From: Ulvibacterium sp965228935
Lineage (GTDB): Bacteria; Bacteroidota; Bacteroidia; Flavobacteriales; Flavobacteriaceae
Direction: 5' to 3'
Length of the DNA: 64,000 bases
NCBI RefSeq assembly: GCF_965228935.1
Contig: NZ_OZ245846.1
Span: 620,001 to 684,000, forward strand
Under the pieces are notes generated by a model, which was given only the letters and a program-made list of their open reading frames with translations, was not told the origin of the DNA and did no database searches. Positions 9,125 through 17,825 of this stretch are shown piece after piece (position 1 is the stretch's first letter; each line of letters starts with the position of its first letter). Made by a program: the position numbers and the translations under genes.

Positions 9125-10108
9125 TTAAATTTTACCTTGGTCCTTTAGGTCTTGAACAAAAGGAACGTCCTTATATCGTTCAATAATCTCCTCATCAACA
9201 TCAAAGCCTCGCTCCAATGGAAATTGTCTATTTACAGCAGGCAGGTAATACACATTGGGTTTTGTACCCAAATGCTCCAAATGTCTATACCCTCCCCTAT
9301 CATTTATTAACTCCGAAAATCGTACGGTTTCCTCTCCGTTGGTGACCATATCCTCATTTTTATCCCCAAAATAAATCACACCCATGGGACAGGACGATGC
9401 ACAATAGGGTAATTTGCCCTGCCGGAGCATATCGGGACAAAAATCGCATTTCATTACCGTACCTTCCGTTCCAGGGACACTGGTCTCGGGAGAATAAGGT
9501 TGGCTTGTATCATCAAATTTTGGTTTATGGCTCCAGTTAAACTGGCGAGCGGAATAGGGACAACTTGTTATACAAAACTTACACCCTATGCATCGGTCAT
9601 TGTCTATCAAAACAATCCCATCGTCCCGTTTAAAGGTAGCCCCGGTGGGGCATACCGTTACGCAGGGTGGTTCATCGCAATGGTAACAAGGTTTTGGAAA
9701 CCAATAGGGTTCCGCTTCCTCATGGTCCTGAATTAGCTGAATCTTCATAAACTCTTCATGGTAATCCAAGTTATGGGCCTTTTGACAGCTTTCGACACAA
9801 TTTCTGGCGTTTTTGCATTTGGCCAAGTCGATTACCATAACGAATTTACGATCAGGAATTCCCTTTCTTGATTCGGCCGGTGTAATAAGCGCCTCGGGGT
9901 AGTTGTTTATGCTTTCCGCATCTACCTCTACCATTTTGCCGTCCGGGGTGAGCACCTTGATCTTTTCTCCTGATGCCTTCAGCTCCTCTTCGGAAGCCAA
10001 ATTGGCCAGCAAAGTAGCTCCTGCCACAGTGGTGGCTCCGGACAGTAGCCCCATTTTCAGAAATCTACGCCTATCCGTACTGGCTTTTGTTGTTTTTTCT
10101 TTTTCCAT
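9125..10108 (-). CDS. Tat-exported ferredoxin-like protein with four FeS clusters
   Basis: A 327-residue periplasmic electron-transfer subunit of the PsrB/DmsB/NrfC type. A twin-arginine signal (DRRRFLKMG, residues 12-20) is followed by a hydrophobic stretch. Cysteine groups follow in the order expected for four cubane clusters: CKNARNC...C, CYHCDEPPC...CP, CIGCKFC...CP, and CDFC ... CASSCP. Length is somewhat greater than minimal NrfC because of the N-terminal extension. The next gene is the NrfD-like quinone-interacting protein, its standard partner. Confidence 0.92.
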   Translation of the reverse strand: MEKEKTTKASTDRRRFLKMGLLSGATTVAGATLLANLASEEELKASGEKIKVLTPDGKMVEVDAESINNYPEALITPAESRKGIPDRKFVMVIDLAKCKNARNCVESCQKAHNLDYHEEFMKIQLIQDHEEAEPYWFPKPCYHCDEPPCVTVCPTGATFKRDDGIVLIDNDRCIGCKFCITSCPYSARQFNWSHKPKFDDTSQPYSPETSVPGTEGTVMKCDFCPDMLRQGKLPYCASSCPMGVIYFGDKNEDMVTNGEETVRFSELINDRGGYRHLEHLGTKPNVYYLPAVNRQFPLERGFDVDEEIIERYKDVPFVQDLKDQGKI

Positions 10109-10180
10109 AATCGACCATCGTTGCTCAAACCTCCATTAGTTTTCCTTTTAATTTATCCTGCCCCCTTTTAGGGGAAAGGT

Positions 10181-11041
10181 TTAAAAGTTATAATTCCTTG
10201 TAATATTGAATCCGAACAGAATCTGACCTCTAAAAAAATCGTTTGTATTCTTCATATAGTTCTGTTGCGGCACAATACCGTTCATATTGGTGATAAACAG
10301 TTGGAAGGCATGTGCGGATGTAGCGAACTCAAATCCCAAACTGATTCCAGGCTCTGGATCAATATCCAATCGTTCCCCATTTAAATGGTGGGTAAAGGGC
10401 TGACTGTAATCCCACATAATGGAAGTTTGATCACTTATTTTATAGCGTCCTCCAAAAGCTATTCCTATCACATCGTTCCGCATCCTGTTTTCCACTAGGT
10501 TAAAATGTGAGATACTGGGAGCCAATTGCATGGAAAGCTTAGGGCTGAACCTACGGGCAATGATCAATTGGTTAAAATAGGAGTACCTATGTTGATCTAG
10601 GCTAAAATTTTCCTTTCTCCTTGCGTCAATAGTAAAATTGCCATAATACGAAACGCTCACAGGAATCCTACCGGACCGTGTTTGATTTAGGATACCGACC
10701 TTCCAGTTAAAATCCTGTAGACGATTAAATTTGGTTGTTCCAAATCCAAGGGTCAATCTATCATGTATGGAATAGGCCACTCCCATACGGATGTTGGAAG
10801 GCCCCCAAAACCCAAGCATATCATTGGTCCCCTCGTTTATCAACCCAAACCTATGGGACATCTGAACCTCCAACGTATTCTTTGAAAAGAGCACATTATT
10901 CGGGTTGTCGATGATGAAGGAACTTTCAAAGGCAGGACGTTCAGGTTTATCCACTACGGAATCCTTCTCTCTTTTTTGTGAAAGGAGTAGGAAGGGAAAC
11001 AATAATGCTAATGTAAAATATATTCCTATCGTGTTTTTCAT
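10181..11041 (-). CDS. Outer-membrane beta-barrel protein, DUF5777-like
   Basis: A 286-residue protein with a signal peptide (cleavage near LLLSQ) and then alternating polar/hydrophobic strands ending in an aromatic residue (NYNF), as expected for an outer-membrane barrel. The NPNNVLFSKNTLEVQMSHRFG segment early in the mature part matches what I recall of DUF5777 proteins. It sits between the cytochrome lipoproteins and the ferredoxin gene. In this operon a barrel could position haem proteins at the outer membrane, but that is inference. Confidence 0.78.
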   Translation of the reverse strand: MKNTIGIYFTLALLFPFLLLSQKREKDSVVDKPERPAFESSFIIDNPNNVLFSKNTLEVQMSHRFGLINEGTNDMLGFWGPSNIRMGVAYSIHDRLTLGFGTTKFNRLQDFNWKVGILNQTRSGRIPVSVSYYGNFTIDARRKENFSLDQHRYSYFNQLIIARRFSPKLSMQLAPSISHFNLVENRMRNDVIGIAFGGRYKISDQTSIMWDYSQPFTHHLNGERLDIDPEPGISLGFEFATSAHAFQLFITNMNGIVPQQNYMKNTNDFFRGQILFGFNITRNYNF

Positions 11042-11059
11042 ATTTTGATGTCTTACTAT

Positions 11060-11449
11060 TTAGTTATTCTCGGCACCACGATCAATCCATCCTTTTATTA
11101 AGGCAATTTCATCGACAGTAAGTATAAACCCTGCTTCAACAGGGTGGTCATTGCCCGGCAACTCCCTAAAAAACTGGCTGTTTTCACCATCTCCGACAAC
11201 TACATATTCAGGAACAATGGCGTCGTACGCATTTCCTTCCGTTAAATCCGGGTTGGCGACGTTTCCATTATGGCATGTTGTGCAATCCCGATCACTACCC
11301 GTGAACAAGGGCTGTATATCATCTCGAAATGAAATGGGTTCATCTATAGGAATATCGGGAACTTCTTCCTCCACCAATTGGTCATAGTAACAGGAAGAGA
11401 ACAATAAGCCTATACTGCCCAGCAAGATTATCTGTAATCGTTTTTTCAT
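11060..11449 (-). CDS. Monohaem cytochrome c lipoprotein
   Basis: A 129-residue lipoprotein with lipobox FSSC (Cys20), an acidic/proline linker, and a single CTTCH haem motif at residues 56-60. The sequence after it (PVEAGFILTVDEIALIKGWI) is the C-terminal helix commonly seen in small haem-binding domains of surface cytochromes. It is encoded between the hexahaem lipoprotein and the barrel gene and is probably anchored in the periplasm-facing or outer leaflet of a membrane. Confidence 0.85.
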   Translation of the reverse strand: MKKRLQIILLGSIGLLFSSCYYDQLVEEEVPDIPIDEPISFRDDIQPLFTGSDRDCTTCHNGNVANPDLTEGNAYDAIVPEYVVVGDGENSQFFRELPGNDHPVEAGFILTVDEIALIKGWIDRGAENN

Positions 11450-11601
11450 TTTGTTTGTATTATTAGATCATCACTTGCTCCAATTTCAAAGCTCCTTGGT
11501 AATCCTTTGGACTTATCAACAGCTATGAAACCGGAATTACCTATCCATACTATTCGGCTGAACCGGATGGATCCGCCCCGAACTTGGGAAAGGATCCAAA
11601 G

Positions 11602-12738
11602 TCAGTTCTGCAACGCCTCAATGGAATTGGTCAGCAATGCCCTGGAATAAGCGGGATTGTGTGTTCCGTTACTCTGATCCTCCAACAAGGTCATGTAGTT
11701 CCAGGCCGCCTGGGCTTCCGCGGTAGTGAAAATACCCTCTCTAGATCGGTCTGTTTCACCTGGATCTGGAAAATCGTCTACTATTAGACCTACAACGGGT
11801 ACCCCTGTACCTATAGGATTGCCATTTGCATCCAAAACTGGATCACCCTCTGTATCCCGTTCATATTCTTCGCCAACAACTTCACCCAAAAGTTGCTTCA
11901 AGATGGCCATGTCTTCGGTAAATCCTGCCAGTTCTGCGGGAATACCATTGGTATGGCATGCCACACAAGAGGCTTCCGTTACGTTCCAGGAGTGCAGGCC
12001 TTCATTGATATCGGTAGATTCCCCCATATGGCAACTAACACAGGAAGCACCTGTCCTATGTGTTGCGGAAGCGACACCTGGATAGCCAACAGATCCCGCT
12101 ATATTGGCGCCCATGATACCTTCTAGCATAGTGGACTGTGGGCCATGGTGGGGTCCAAAACGAGTGGTTGCCACTAAATAGGTTCCCGTACCATCCTCAG
12201 CTGGGATTACGTAACTGTTCCTGGGTTGGTGGCAAATGGTACAGTTGTTACTAGTACCACCAAAATCTATACTCGTATTGGGGTCGAGTACCAAGTCAAC
12301 CGGATCAATGCTCCTCAAGGCAAAATCGGCCCCGTCATTTTCAAAGTCGAACGTATCGTGTTTGTCATGGCAGGTGGCACAGGTAATCGGAGAGTTACTA
12401 GACAGGTTTCCGGGGTCTACTTCACCAAAGTCCACGAAATCCAAATGGCCATTTGTAGAATGGCAGGCAGCACAATCGGGCCGCGTCCAGGTAAACCCTA
12501 AACCTCCAGATCCATGTGCAGATAAAGCAAAGGAACTTTCAACCACATCCCTGACAGCATTGGAGTGGCAGCTTATACAGGAGGCGGTTCCGTCAATTCC
12601 GTCCTGACCGTCCACTCCATCAACTCCATCAATTCCATCGGCCCCTGGCGGTCCAGGAATTGGGTCACTGGTACATTGAATAAATAGTAAACTTGATATG
12701 ACCAATACCAAGAAGCCTATTAGTTTAGAATTTTTCAT
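11602..12738 (-). CDS. Hexahaem cytochrome c lipoprotein with collagen-like linker
   Basis: A 378-residue lipoprotein and first gene of the operon. The lipobox is FIQC (Cys22). Residues 29-49 are seven consecutive Gly-X-Y triplets (GPP, GAD, GID, GVD, GVD, GQD, GID). Six CxxCH motifs follow: CISCH (from residue 54), CAACH, CATCH, CTICH, CVSCH and CVACH. Additional His residues could be distal ligands. The C-terminal 100 residues lack haem motifs. The layout suggests a surface- or periplasm-displayed electron wire held away from the membrane by a stiff linker. The physiological electron partner is unknown. Confidence 0.88.
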   Translation of the reverse strand: MKNSKLIGFLVLVISSLLFIQCTSDPIPGPPGADGIDGVDGVDGQDGIDGTASCISCHSNAVRDVVESSFALSAHGSGGLGFTWTRPDCAACHSTNGHLDFVDFGEVDPGNLSSNSPITCATCHDKHDTFDFENDGADFALRSIDPVDLVLDPNTSIDFGGTSNNCTICHQPRNSYVIPAEDGTGTYLVATTRFGPHHGPQSTMLEGIMGANIAGSVGYPGVASATHRTGASCVSCHMGESTDINEGLHSWNVTEASCVACHTNGIPAELAGFTEDMAILKQLLGEVVGEEYERDTEGDPVLDANGNPIGTGVPVVGLIVDDFPDPGETDRSREGIFTTAEAQAAWNYMTLLEDQSNGTHNPAYSRALLTNSIEALQN

Positions 12739-12786
12739 ACGATCGAATATTTAGCAGTTAAAAAGAATCTATAATTCAAATTGCGG

Positions 12787-12794
12787 TAAAAATA
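12787..12794 (-). promoter_or_regulatory. Candidate -7 element for the cytochrome operon
   Basis: On the minus strand this reads TATTTTTA, seven of eight matches to the Bacteroidota TAnnTTTG consensus. A TTG lies 16 bases upstream, slightly closer than usual. The inferred transcription start is near 12783, about 45 bases before the hexahaem cytochrome ATG. Confidence 0.35.
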
Positions 12795-12817
12795 TGGGAG
12801 GAAAACACTACAAAAAA

Positions 12818-12829
12818 TGATATTTATCA
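12818..12829. promoter_or_regulatory. FNR/CRP-type palindrome upstream of the cytochrome operon
   Basis: TGAT-ATTT-ATCA is a perfect match to the TGAT-N4-ATCA core of FNR-type operators. Its centre is about 40 bases upstream of the inferred transcription start, the classical class II activator position. Regulation by a Crp/Fnr-family protein is inferred. Confidence 0.45.
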
Positions 12830-12844
12830 GTAAATGGGCCTATC

Positions 12845-12859
12845 GATTAATATATAATC
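12845..12859. repeat. AT-rich palindrome
   Basis: GATTA-ATATA-TAATC, a perfect 5-bp inverted repeat with five-base spacer, lies 15 bases beyond the FNR-like site. It could be a second operator half-site pair or simply AT-rich sequence. Confidence 0.3.
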
Positions 12860-13157
12860 AATATAAATAGCATATATAGAGAATATCTCAATAAATCATG
12901 GATATTGCTCAAAAAAATAAAAAAACTGCAATTTGGGAAGTAATGCTTTCGGCACGAACAAAAAATGGACAATTCGGAACTTAACAAACCTCTATATTGA
13001 ACTATCAAGGCCAAGAAGCTACCACAATGGTGTACGGAATCCCAGGCCACTGACCAGAGTGTGGTCGGCTACCTATAGGGTTTCTTCATGTGACTACACA
13101 ATTTACCGGTCGTTTTTGAGTTTAGATAGGGATAAATAAACAACCCAATCCATAATC

Positions 13158-13763
13158 ATGAAAAAGTACCTACCATTTTTTATCTCGCTATTCGTTACCG
13201 TTCTTTCTGCCCAAAAAATGAAAATTATCGAGGGCGACTTCGAATTCCTTAAAGGACAAACTGAAATTAACGTGGAGTTCATATACGATAATATGAGACT
13301 CCTTAAAGACAATCTCACCAACAATGAGTATGTAAAAAACCACGCTGCCAAATTGGAGGAAGACACCAGGGGCAAGGGCAAATCATGGGAAAAAAGTTGG
13401 TATGCAAGCCGAGAGCTTATTTACGCGCCAAAATTTTTGGAATTGATGAACCGGTATTTTCACAAGGACCATGGTATCTATTTTGACCAAAACCTTACCG
13501 ATGCCGAGTATACGCTTATTGTGGATACGGTATGGGTATACCCCGGATGGGACGCCGGCATAATGAAACAGCCCGCCAAGGTTTCCACAATCCTTCGCTT
13601 TGTGGAGACGGCGAACAAAGGTCGTATCCTGGCCGAGGTAAACAGCAAGCACGCCCCTGGTGATCAATGGGGAAGCAGTTTTAACAATGAGGACCGTATT
13701 GGTGAAGGCTATGCAAAGACGGGGAAATCCTTTGCAAAACTTATTAGGAAGAAGGCCTTCTAA
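13158..13763 (+). CDS. Secreted protein of unknown function
   Basis: A 201-residue protein with a clear signal peptide (cleavage near VLSAQ) and no other membrane segment. The mature part is rich in charged and aromatic residues, with an IVDTVWVYPGWDAG segment in the middle. I do not recognise a family. The gene ends nine bases before the end of the convergent halogenase-like gene, at the edge of the pigment cluster. Whether it belongs functionally to that cluster cannot be told. Confidence 0.72.
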   Translation: MKKYLPFFISLFVTVLSAQKMKIIEGDFEFLKGQTEINVEFIYDNMRLLKDNLTNNEYVKNHAAKLEEDTRGKGKSWEKSWYASRELIYAPKFLELMNRYFHKDHGIYFDQNLTDAEYTLIVDTVWVYPGWDAGIMKQPAKVSTILRFVETANKGRILAEVNSKHAPGDQWGSSFNNEDRIGEGYAKTGKSFAKLIRKKAF

Positions 13764-13772
13764 ATCCCAAAA

Positions 13773-15023
13773 CTATTTTTCGGACATACCCATTTCCTTT
13801 TCGAGGTCGGTGATATGGGCTACCGCCTTTACCAACCTATGGTGATTTTTTACAAAAGGGTTGCTCTGATCCCAGACATATCCGGCAAGGACGGCACAAA
13901 TTTGTTTTTTGATCTCTGGATTTTCTGGTTTATGAAAGAAAATCTTTTGCAGGCTACCCTCATACCATTCCTTTACATAGGTAGTAAATACGGCGACACC
14001 CTTTCGGATATAGTCTGAATAATCCGTTTCCCAGTCGACATCCTGACCTTTCAGTTGCCTCGAAATAAGTTTGGCCGCCAATAAGGCCGATTCAGTGGCA
14101 AACGTAACTCCGGACGAAAAAACGGGATCAAGAAACTCCGCACTGTTCCCGGTAAGGACATAGCCTTCGCCATACAATTGTTTAACTGACTTGGAGAAAT
14201 TCTGTATGACCCTTGGCTCAAACGCATAGTGCAAATCCTTGAAACGATCATAATAATAATCCGAAAGTTTCATCATTTCCATTAGCTTTTGCGTATTATC
14301 CCCCTCAAATGAATTTATATACTCCGTTGGCCCTACGTAACCGATACTGGTATATCCGTTGGAAAAAGGAATGACCCACAACCAGGTTTCGGTACTCACT
14401 ACGTCAAAAGTTATTAAAGTCCCTTCCCTTCCTTCTGGCCTTCTTACGTCCTTTACATGGGTGAATATCGAGGAATGCTTGGGTATCTCCGAGGGCCTGT
14501 CCAGATCCAACAATCTGGGCAATACCCTACCAAAACCACTGGCATCAATAACAAATTTCGCATTTACGTAAGTGAGTCTGCCTTCTATATCCCTAATGGT
14601 AGCGGTAGATCCGGTCTCCTGGAAATCTACTTTTACGACCTCTTGCCGAAAACAGATATCGACCCCTCTTTCCTGCAGGGTATCGGTCAAGGCCTTATCA
14701 AAATCCGCACGGGGTACCTGCCATGTCCAATCCCACCCTGGAGTATGCTTTTTACTGAAGTCAAAATTGCACACTTCCGCCCCTTTCATAAAGCGAGCTC
14801 CCGACTTAATTTCAAATCCATGGGCATCAAGACAATCAAAAAGATTTGTTTCCTTAAAATGATCCATACATCGGGGCAATAGACTTTCCCCGATTACAAA
14901 TCTTGGGAATTCGTTCTTTTCGATCACTTTAATGGTAAACCCCTTATCGTAAAGGTAGGAGGCGGCCACACTCCCTGATGGCCCTGCTCCTATAATCAAT
15001 ACATCTACCATTTTCTTCTTCAT
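13773..15023 (-). CDS. FAD-dependent halogenase-like monooxygenase
   Basis: A 416-residue flavoprotein with the N-terminal dinucleotide-binding GAGPSGS loop (12-18), a GESLLP segment (45-50) and WLWVIP, which fits the WxWxIP motif characteristic of flavin-dependent halogenases. Lys73 in GFEIKSGARF lies where a catalytic lysine is found in CmlS-type enzymes. It is transcribed divergently from tyrosine ammonia-lyase across a 103-base shared region. Chlorinated flexirubins are known from some Bacteroidota, so aryl-ring halogenation is a reasonable role. A hydroxylase or other FAD oxidoreductase remains possible. Confidence 0.75.
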   Translation of the reverse strand: MKKKMVDVLIIGAGPSGSVAASYLYDKGFTIKVIEKNEFPRFVIGESLLPRCMDHFKETNLFDCLDAHGFEIKSGARFMKGAEVCNFDFSKKHTPGWDWTWQVPRADFDKALTDTLQERGVDICFRQEVVKVDFQETGSTATIRDIEGRLTYVNAKFVIDASGFGRVLPRLLDLDRPSEIPKHSSIFTHVKDVRRPEGREGTLITFDVVSTETWLWVIPFSNGYTSIGYVGPTEYINSFEGDNTQKLMEMMKLSDYYYDRFKDLHYAFEPRVIQNFSKSVKQLYGEGYVLTGNSAEFLDPVFSSGVTFATESALLAAKLISRQLKGQDVDWETDYSDYIRKGVAVFTTYVKEWYEGSLQKIFFHKPENPEIKKQICAVLAGYVWDQSNPFVKNHHRLVKAVAHITDLEKEMGMSEK

Positions 15024-15126
15024 AGCCCGAATAAAATATAGATTCGCTAATTATTATAAATTTGCAAACCAAATTAACTATTTTTATTTAGTATATAACC
15101 ATTAACAAAGTCTGATCCGACCATAG
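15024..15126. promoter_or_regulatory. Divergent promoter region of the pigment cluster
   Basis: The 103-base AT-rich gap separates the halogenase-like gene (-) from the ammonia-lyase gene (+). On the plus strand TAAATTTG at 15057-15064 matches the TAnnTTTG -7 consensus exactly, giving a leader of about 55 bases. A good -33 TTG is not seen. On the minus strand TATATTTT (complement of 15033-15040) is a weaker candidate very close to the start codon. Confidence 0.45.
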
Positions 15127-16656
15127 ATGCCGAAAATTAAGGGAAAGTTAGGAATAGAGGAATTTTATAACGTAATCTTTAATGGGGAGCCAATTAGCAT
15201 AGACCAAACGGTTCTCGCCACGGTTCAAAAAAGCTTCGATTTTCTTAAGGAATTTTCAAAAAATAAAATCATTTATGGTGTAAATACGGGGTTTGGCCCA
15301 ATGGCCCAGTACAAAATAAAGGATTCCGAACGGACCCAATTACAATACAACCTTATCCGAAGCCATGCCTCCGGAACCGGAAACCCGATTCCTACCAAAT
15401 ATGTAAAGGCGGCCATGTTGGCAAGGCTTAACACGCTGAGCTTGGGCAATTCGGGAGTGCATACTTCCGTGATAGAGTTAATGACCTCACTGATCAATAA
15501 GGATATTGTTCCCTTAATATATGAACATGGCGGTGTGGGGGCGAGCGGTGATTTGGTACAATTGGCACACTTGGCACTGATATTGATCGGAGAAGGGAAA
15601 GTATTCTATAAGGGTGAATTAAAGCCTACCCAAGAAGTCTTTGAAATTGAAGGACTACGACCCATATCGGTAGAAATCCGAGAGGGTCTGGCCCTGATCA
15701 ACGGCACCTCCGTTATGACCGGTATCGGAGTGGTGAATACCATTTATACCCGCAGATTATTGGAATGGATGATTGCCTGCTCCTCTGCTATAAACGAAAT
15801 AGTACAAGCCTATGACGATCACTTGTCCCATGATTTGAATGAGACCAAAAAACATCAGGGCCAACGCGAAATTGCCCGTGCCATGCGAAGCCATTTGAAG
15901 GATAGCACGCTTACAAGAAAACGCGAACATCATTTATACACGGAGAACAACGGGATTACCGTATTCGAGGAAAAGGTACAGGAATATTATTCCCTGCGTT
16001 GTGTCCCCCAAATATTGGGTCCGGTCCTGGATACCCTCAACGATGTGGAGCGTATCTTGATGGAGGAAGTAAATTCAGCAAACGATAACCCCATAGTGAA
16101 CGTAGAAAAAAAGCACGTGTATCATGGAGGGAATTTTCATGGGGACTATGTTTCCCTGGAAATGGACAAATTGAAAATAGTGGTTACCAAAATGAGCATG
16201 TTGGCGGAGCGGCAGCTCAATTATTTAATGAACTCAAAACTAAACGACATACTTCCCCCATTTGTGAATCTCGGGAAGCTGGGCTTGAATTTTGGCATGC
16301 AAGGTGTGCAATTTACGGCAACCAGCACTACGGCGGAAAACCAAATGCTGTCCAATCCCATGTACGTGCATAGCATTCCGAACAATAATGATAACCAGGA
16401 CATTGTAAGTATGGGTACCAATGCCGCGTTGATCACTAAAAAAGTAATTGAAAATGCGTTCGAGGTTATCGCCATTGAATTAATTACCGTGGTACAAGCC
16501 ATAGAATATTTAAAGGTCCAGGACAATGTTTCCTCAAAGACAAAGAAAATGTACGAGGCCATTCGGGCCATTGTTCCCCCATTCAGGGAAGATTTGGTCA
16601 TGTACCCTTATGTTAATCAGGTCAAGGATTTTATCACTAATCATAAAAACAATTAG
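15127..16656 (+). CDS. Tyrosine ammonia-lyase (aromatic amino acid lyase family)
   Basis: Deaminates tyrosine to 4-coumarate, the aryl starter of flexirubin. The 509-residue protein has the Ala139-Ser140-Gly141 triad that cyclises to the MIO cofactor, Tyr50 in the IYGVNTGFG segment, and RSHASGTG (78-85) at the substrate-selectivity loop. From memory it is highly similar over its whole length to the characterised F. johnsoniae tyrosine ammonia-lyase, including that loop, so tyrosine rather than histidine is favoured. It is the first plus-strand gene of the cluster, preceded by a -7-like motif. Confidence 0.9.
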   Translation: MPKIKGKLGIEEFYNVIFNGEPISIDQTVLATVQKSFDFLKEFSKNKIIYGVNTGFGPMAQYKIKDSERTQLQYNLIRSHASGTGNPIPTKYVKAAMLARLNTLSLGNSGVHTSVIELMTSLINKDIVPLIYEHGGVGASGDLVQLAHLALILIGEGKVFYKGELKPTQEVFEIEGLRPISVEIREGLALINGTSVMTGIGVVNTIYTRRLLEWMIACSSAINEIVQAYDDHLSHDLNETKKHQGQREIARAMRSHLKDSTLTRKREHHLYTENNGITVFEEKVQEYYSLRCVPQILGPVLDTLNDVERILMEEVNSANDNPIVNVEKKHVYHGGNFHGDYVSLEMDKLKIVVTKMSMLAERQLNYLMNSKLNDILPPFVNLGKLGLNFGMQGVQFTATSTTAENQMLSNPMYVHSIPNNNDNQDIVSMGTNAALITKKVIENAFEVIAIELITVVQAIEYLKVQDNVSSKTKKMYEAIRAIVPPFREDLVMYPYVNQVKDFITNHKNN

Positions 16657-16660
16657 AACT

Positions 16661-17809
16661 ATGAGAACAAAAAGCGTTATGAAAACCATATTGACACTCA
16701 TTTTGGGTATCTTTTTGGGGATAGCAAATTTACCGGCACAAGAACTGGCCTTGGTGCGGGAAGACGGTAAATTCGGGTACATAGATAAGTCGGGTGCTTA
16801 CGTTATCCAACCAAAATTTGAAAAGGCCAAAAGTTTTTCGGGCCCCTATGCGATGGCCGAGAAAGATGGTAACTGGGGGTACATCAATGCCTCAGGGGAA
16901 TGGGCCATTGAACCAAAATATGATAAAGCGAAAAAATTCAATTCGGGTCGTGCCATGGTCTACACGAATGATGAGTGGGGTTATATAGATAGTTCGGGCA
17001 ATCCCCTTAACGTTCCCGCGGCGGAAAAGTATTATGATTTTAATGATGGCGTGGCACTGATTAAAAAGGACGACAAAATAGGTCTATTGGGAACGGATGG
17101 AAAACTAATTCTGGAACCAAAGTTCGACGAAATAAAGAATTTCCATCACGGCAGGGCCAAAGTTCGAAATGGGGATCTTTGGGGAATGATAGACCAAAAA
17201 GGGGAACTTGCCATCCCTGTCGAATACAAAGAGCTGGGATTCAATCATCCAAGCGGAGTCTGGGGCAGAAAAGGTGATGACTACGGAATAGTAATAAATG
17301 GTCAACTAAAGGTTATACCCGATGTGGATAGAATTTGGAATTTCCATGACGGATCCGATTGGACCTATGCCCGAAAGAATAAAAAATTGGGCTATGTCAA
17401 CAATCAAGGGGAATGGGTCATAGAGCCCAAGTTCGACAAGGCCCGAGCTTTTAAAAATGGTTTGGCCCCCGTTGCCCAAAGCAAAAAATGGGGCTATATC
17501 AATGAAAAGGGTGAGACGGTAATCGATTTTCAATATAGGGATGCCGAAGTTTTTTCCAAGGATGGTCTGGCACCCGTAAAAGATAAGGATTGGGGGTTCA
17601 TCGATTCGTCTGGAAATCTAATAATTCCCATGGATTATGATATCTCGGTAGGTTTTGCCTTCTTTCAGAGCGGGGAAGATAAGGGTTTCATCAACGGCCT
17701 TTCCCGGGTAAAGACCAAAAAGGGATGGGGCTATTTGGACAAGGAAGGAAAACTTCTTGGGAACAAATGGTACCAAAATGCTGAGCTTTTCGTTGATACT
17801 GGCAAGTAA
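16661..17809 (+). CDS. Secreted WG-repeat protein
   Basis: A 382-residue exported protein with a signal peptide (end near NLPAQ) followed by about eight to ten WG repeats. Each repeat is roughly 30-45 residues with the pattern WGYI(D/N)..G.W.I.PKFD.A..F..G.A.V. WG repeats form beta-rich folds in bacterial surface or effector proteins, and no enzymatic residue is evident. The frame is open to 16526, but the ATG at 16661, four bases after the ammonia-lyase stop, begins the signal peptide. Met at 16679 is an alternative. It lies between pigment genes, so a pigment-related role is possible but unproven. Confidence 0.82.
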   Translation: MRTKSVMKTILTLILGIFLGIANLPAQELALVREDGKFGYIDKSGAYVIQPKFEKAKSFSGPYAMAEKDGNWGYINASGEWAIEPKYDKAKKFNSGRAMVYTNDEWGYIDSSGNPLNVPAAEKYYDFNDGVALIKKDDKIGLLGTDGKLILEPKFDEIKNFHHGRAKVRNGDLWGMIDQKGELAIPVEYKELGFNHPSGVWGRKGDDYGIVINGQLKVIPDVDRIWNFHDGSDWTYARKNKKLGYVNNQGEWVIEPKFDKARAFKNGLAPVAQSKKWGYINEKGETVIDFQYRDAEVFSKDGLAPVKDKDWGFIDSSGNLIIPMDYDISVGFAFFQSGEDKGFINGLSRVKTKKGWGYLDKEGKLLGNKWYQNAELFVDTGK

Positions 17810-17825
17810 TTTATACCGACGGTGA

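Larger units (their letters stand above)
12739..13157. other. Intergenic regulatory region between divergent genes
   Basis: About 420 bases without a convincing gene. It holds the FNR-like palindrome and promoter candidate for the cytochrome operon, a second AT-rich palindrome, and the leader of the secreted-protein gene at 13158. Part of 12880-13090 could hold a decayed gene or an RNA, but I see no supportable feature there. Confidence 0.6.
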
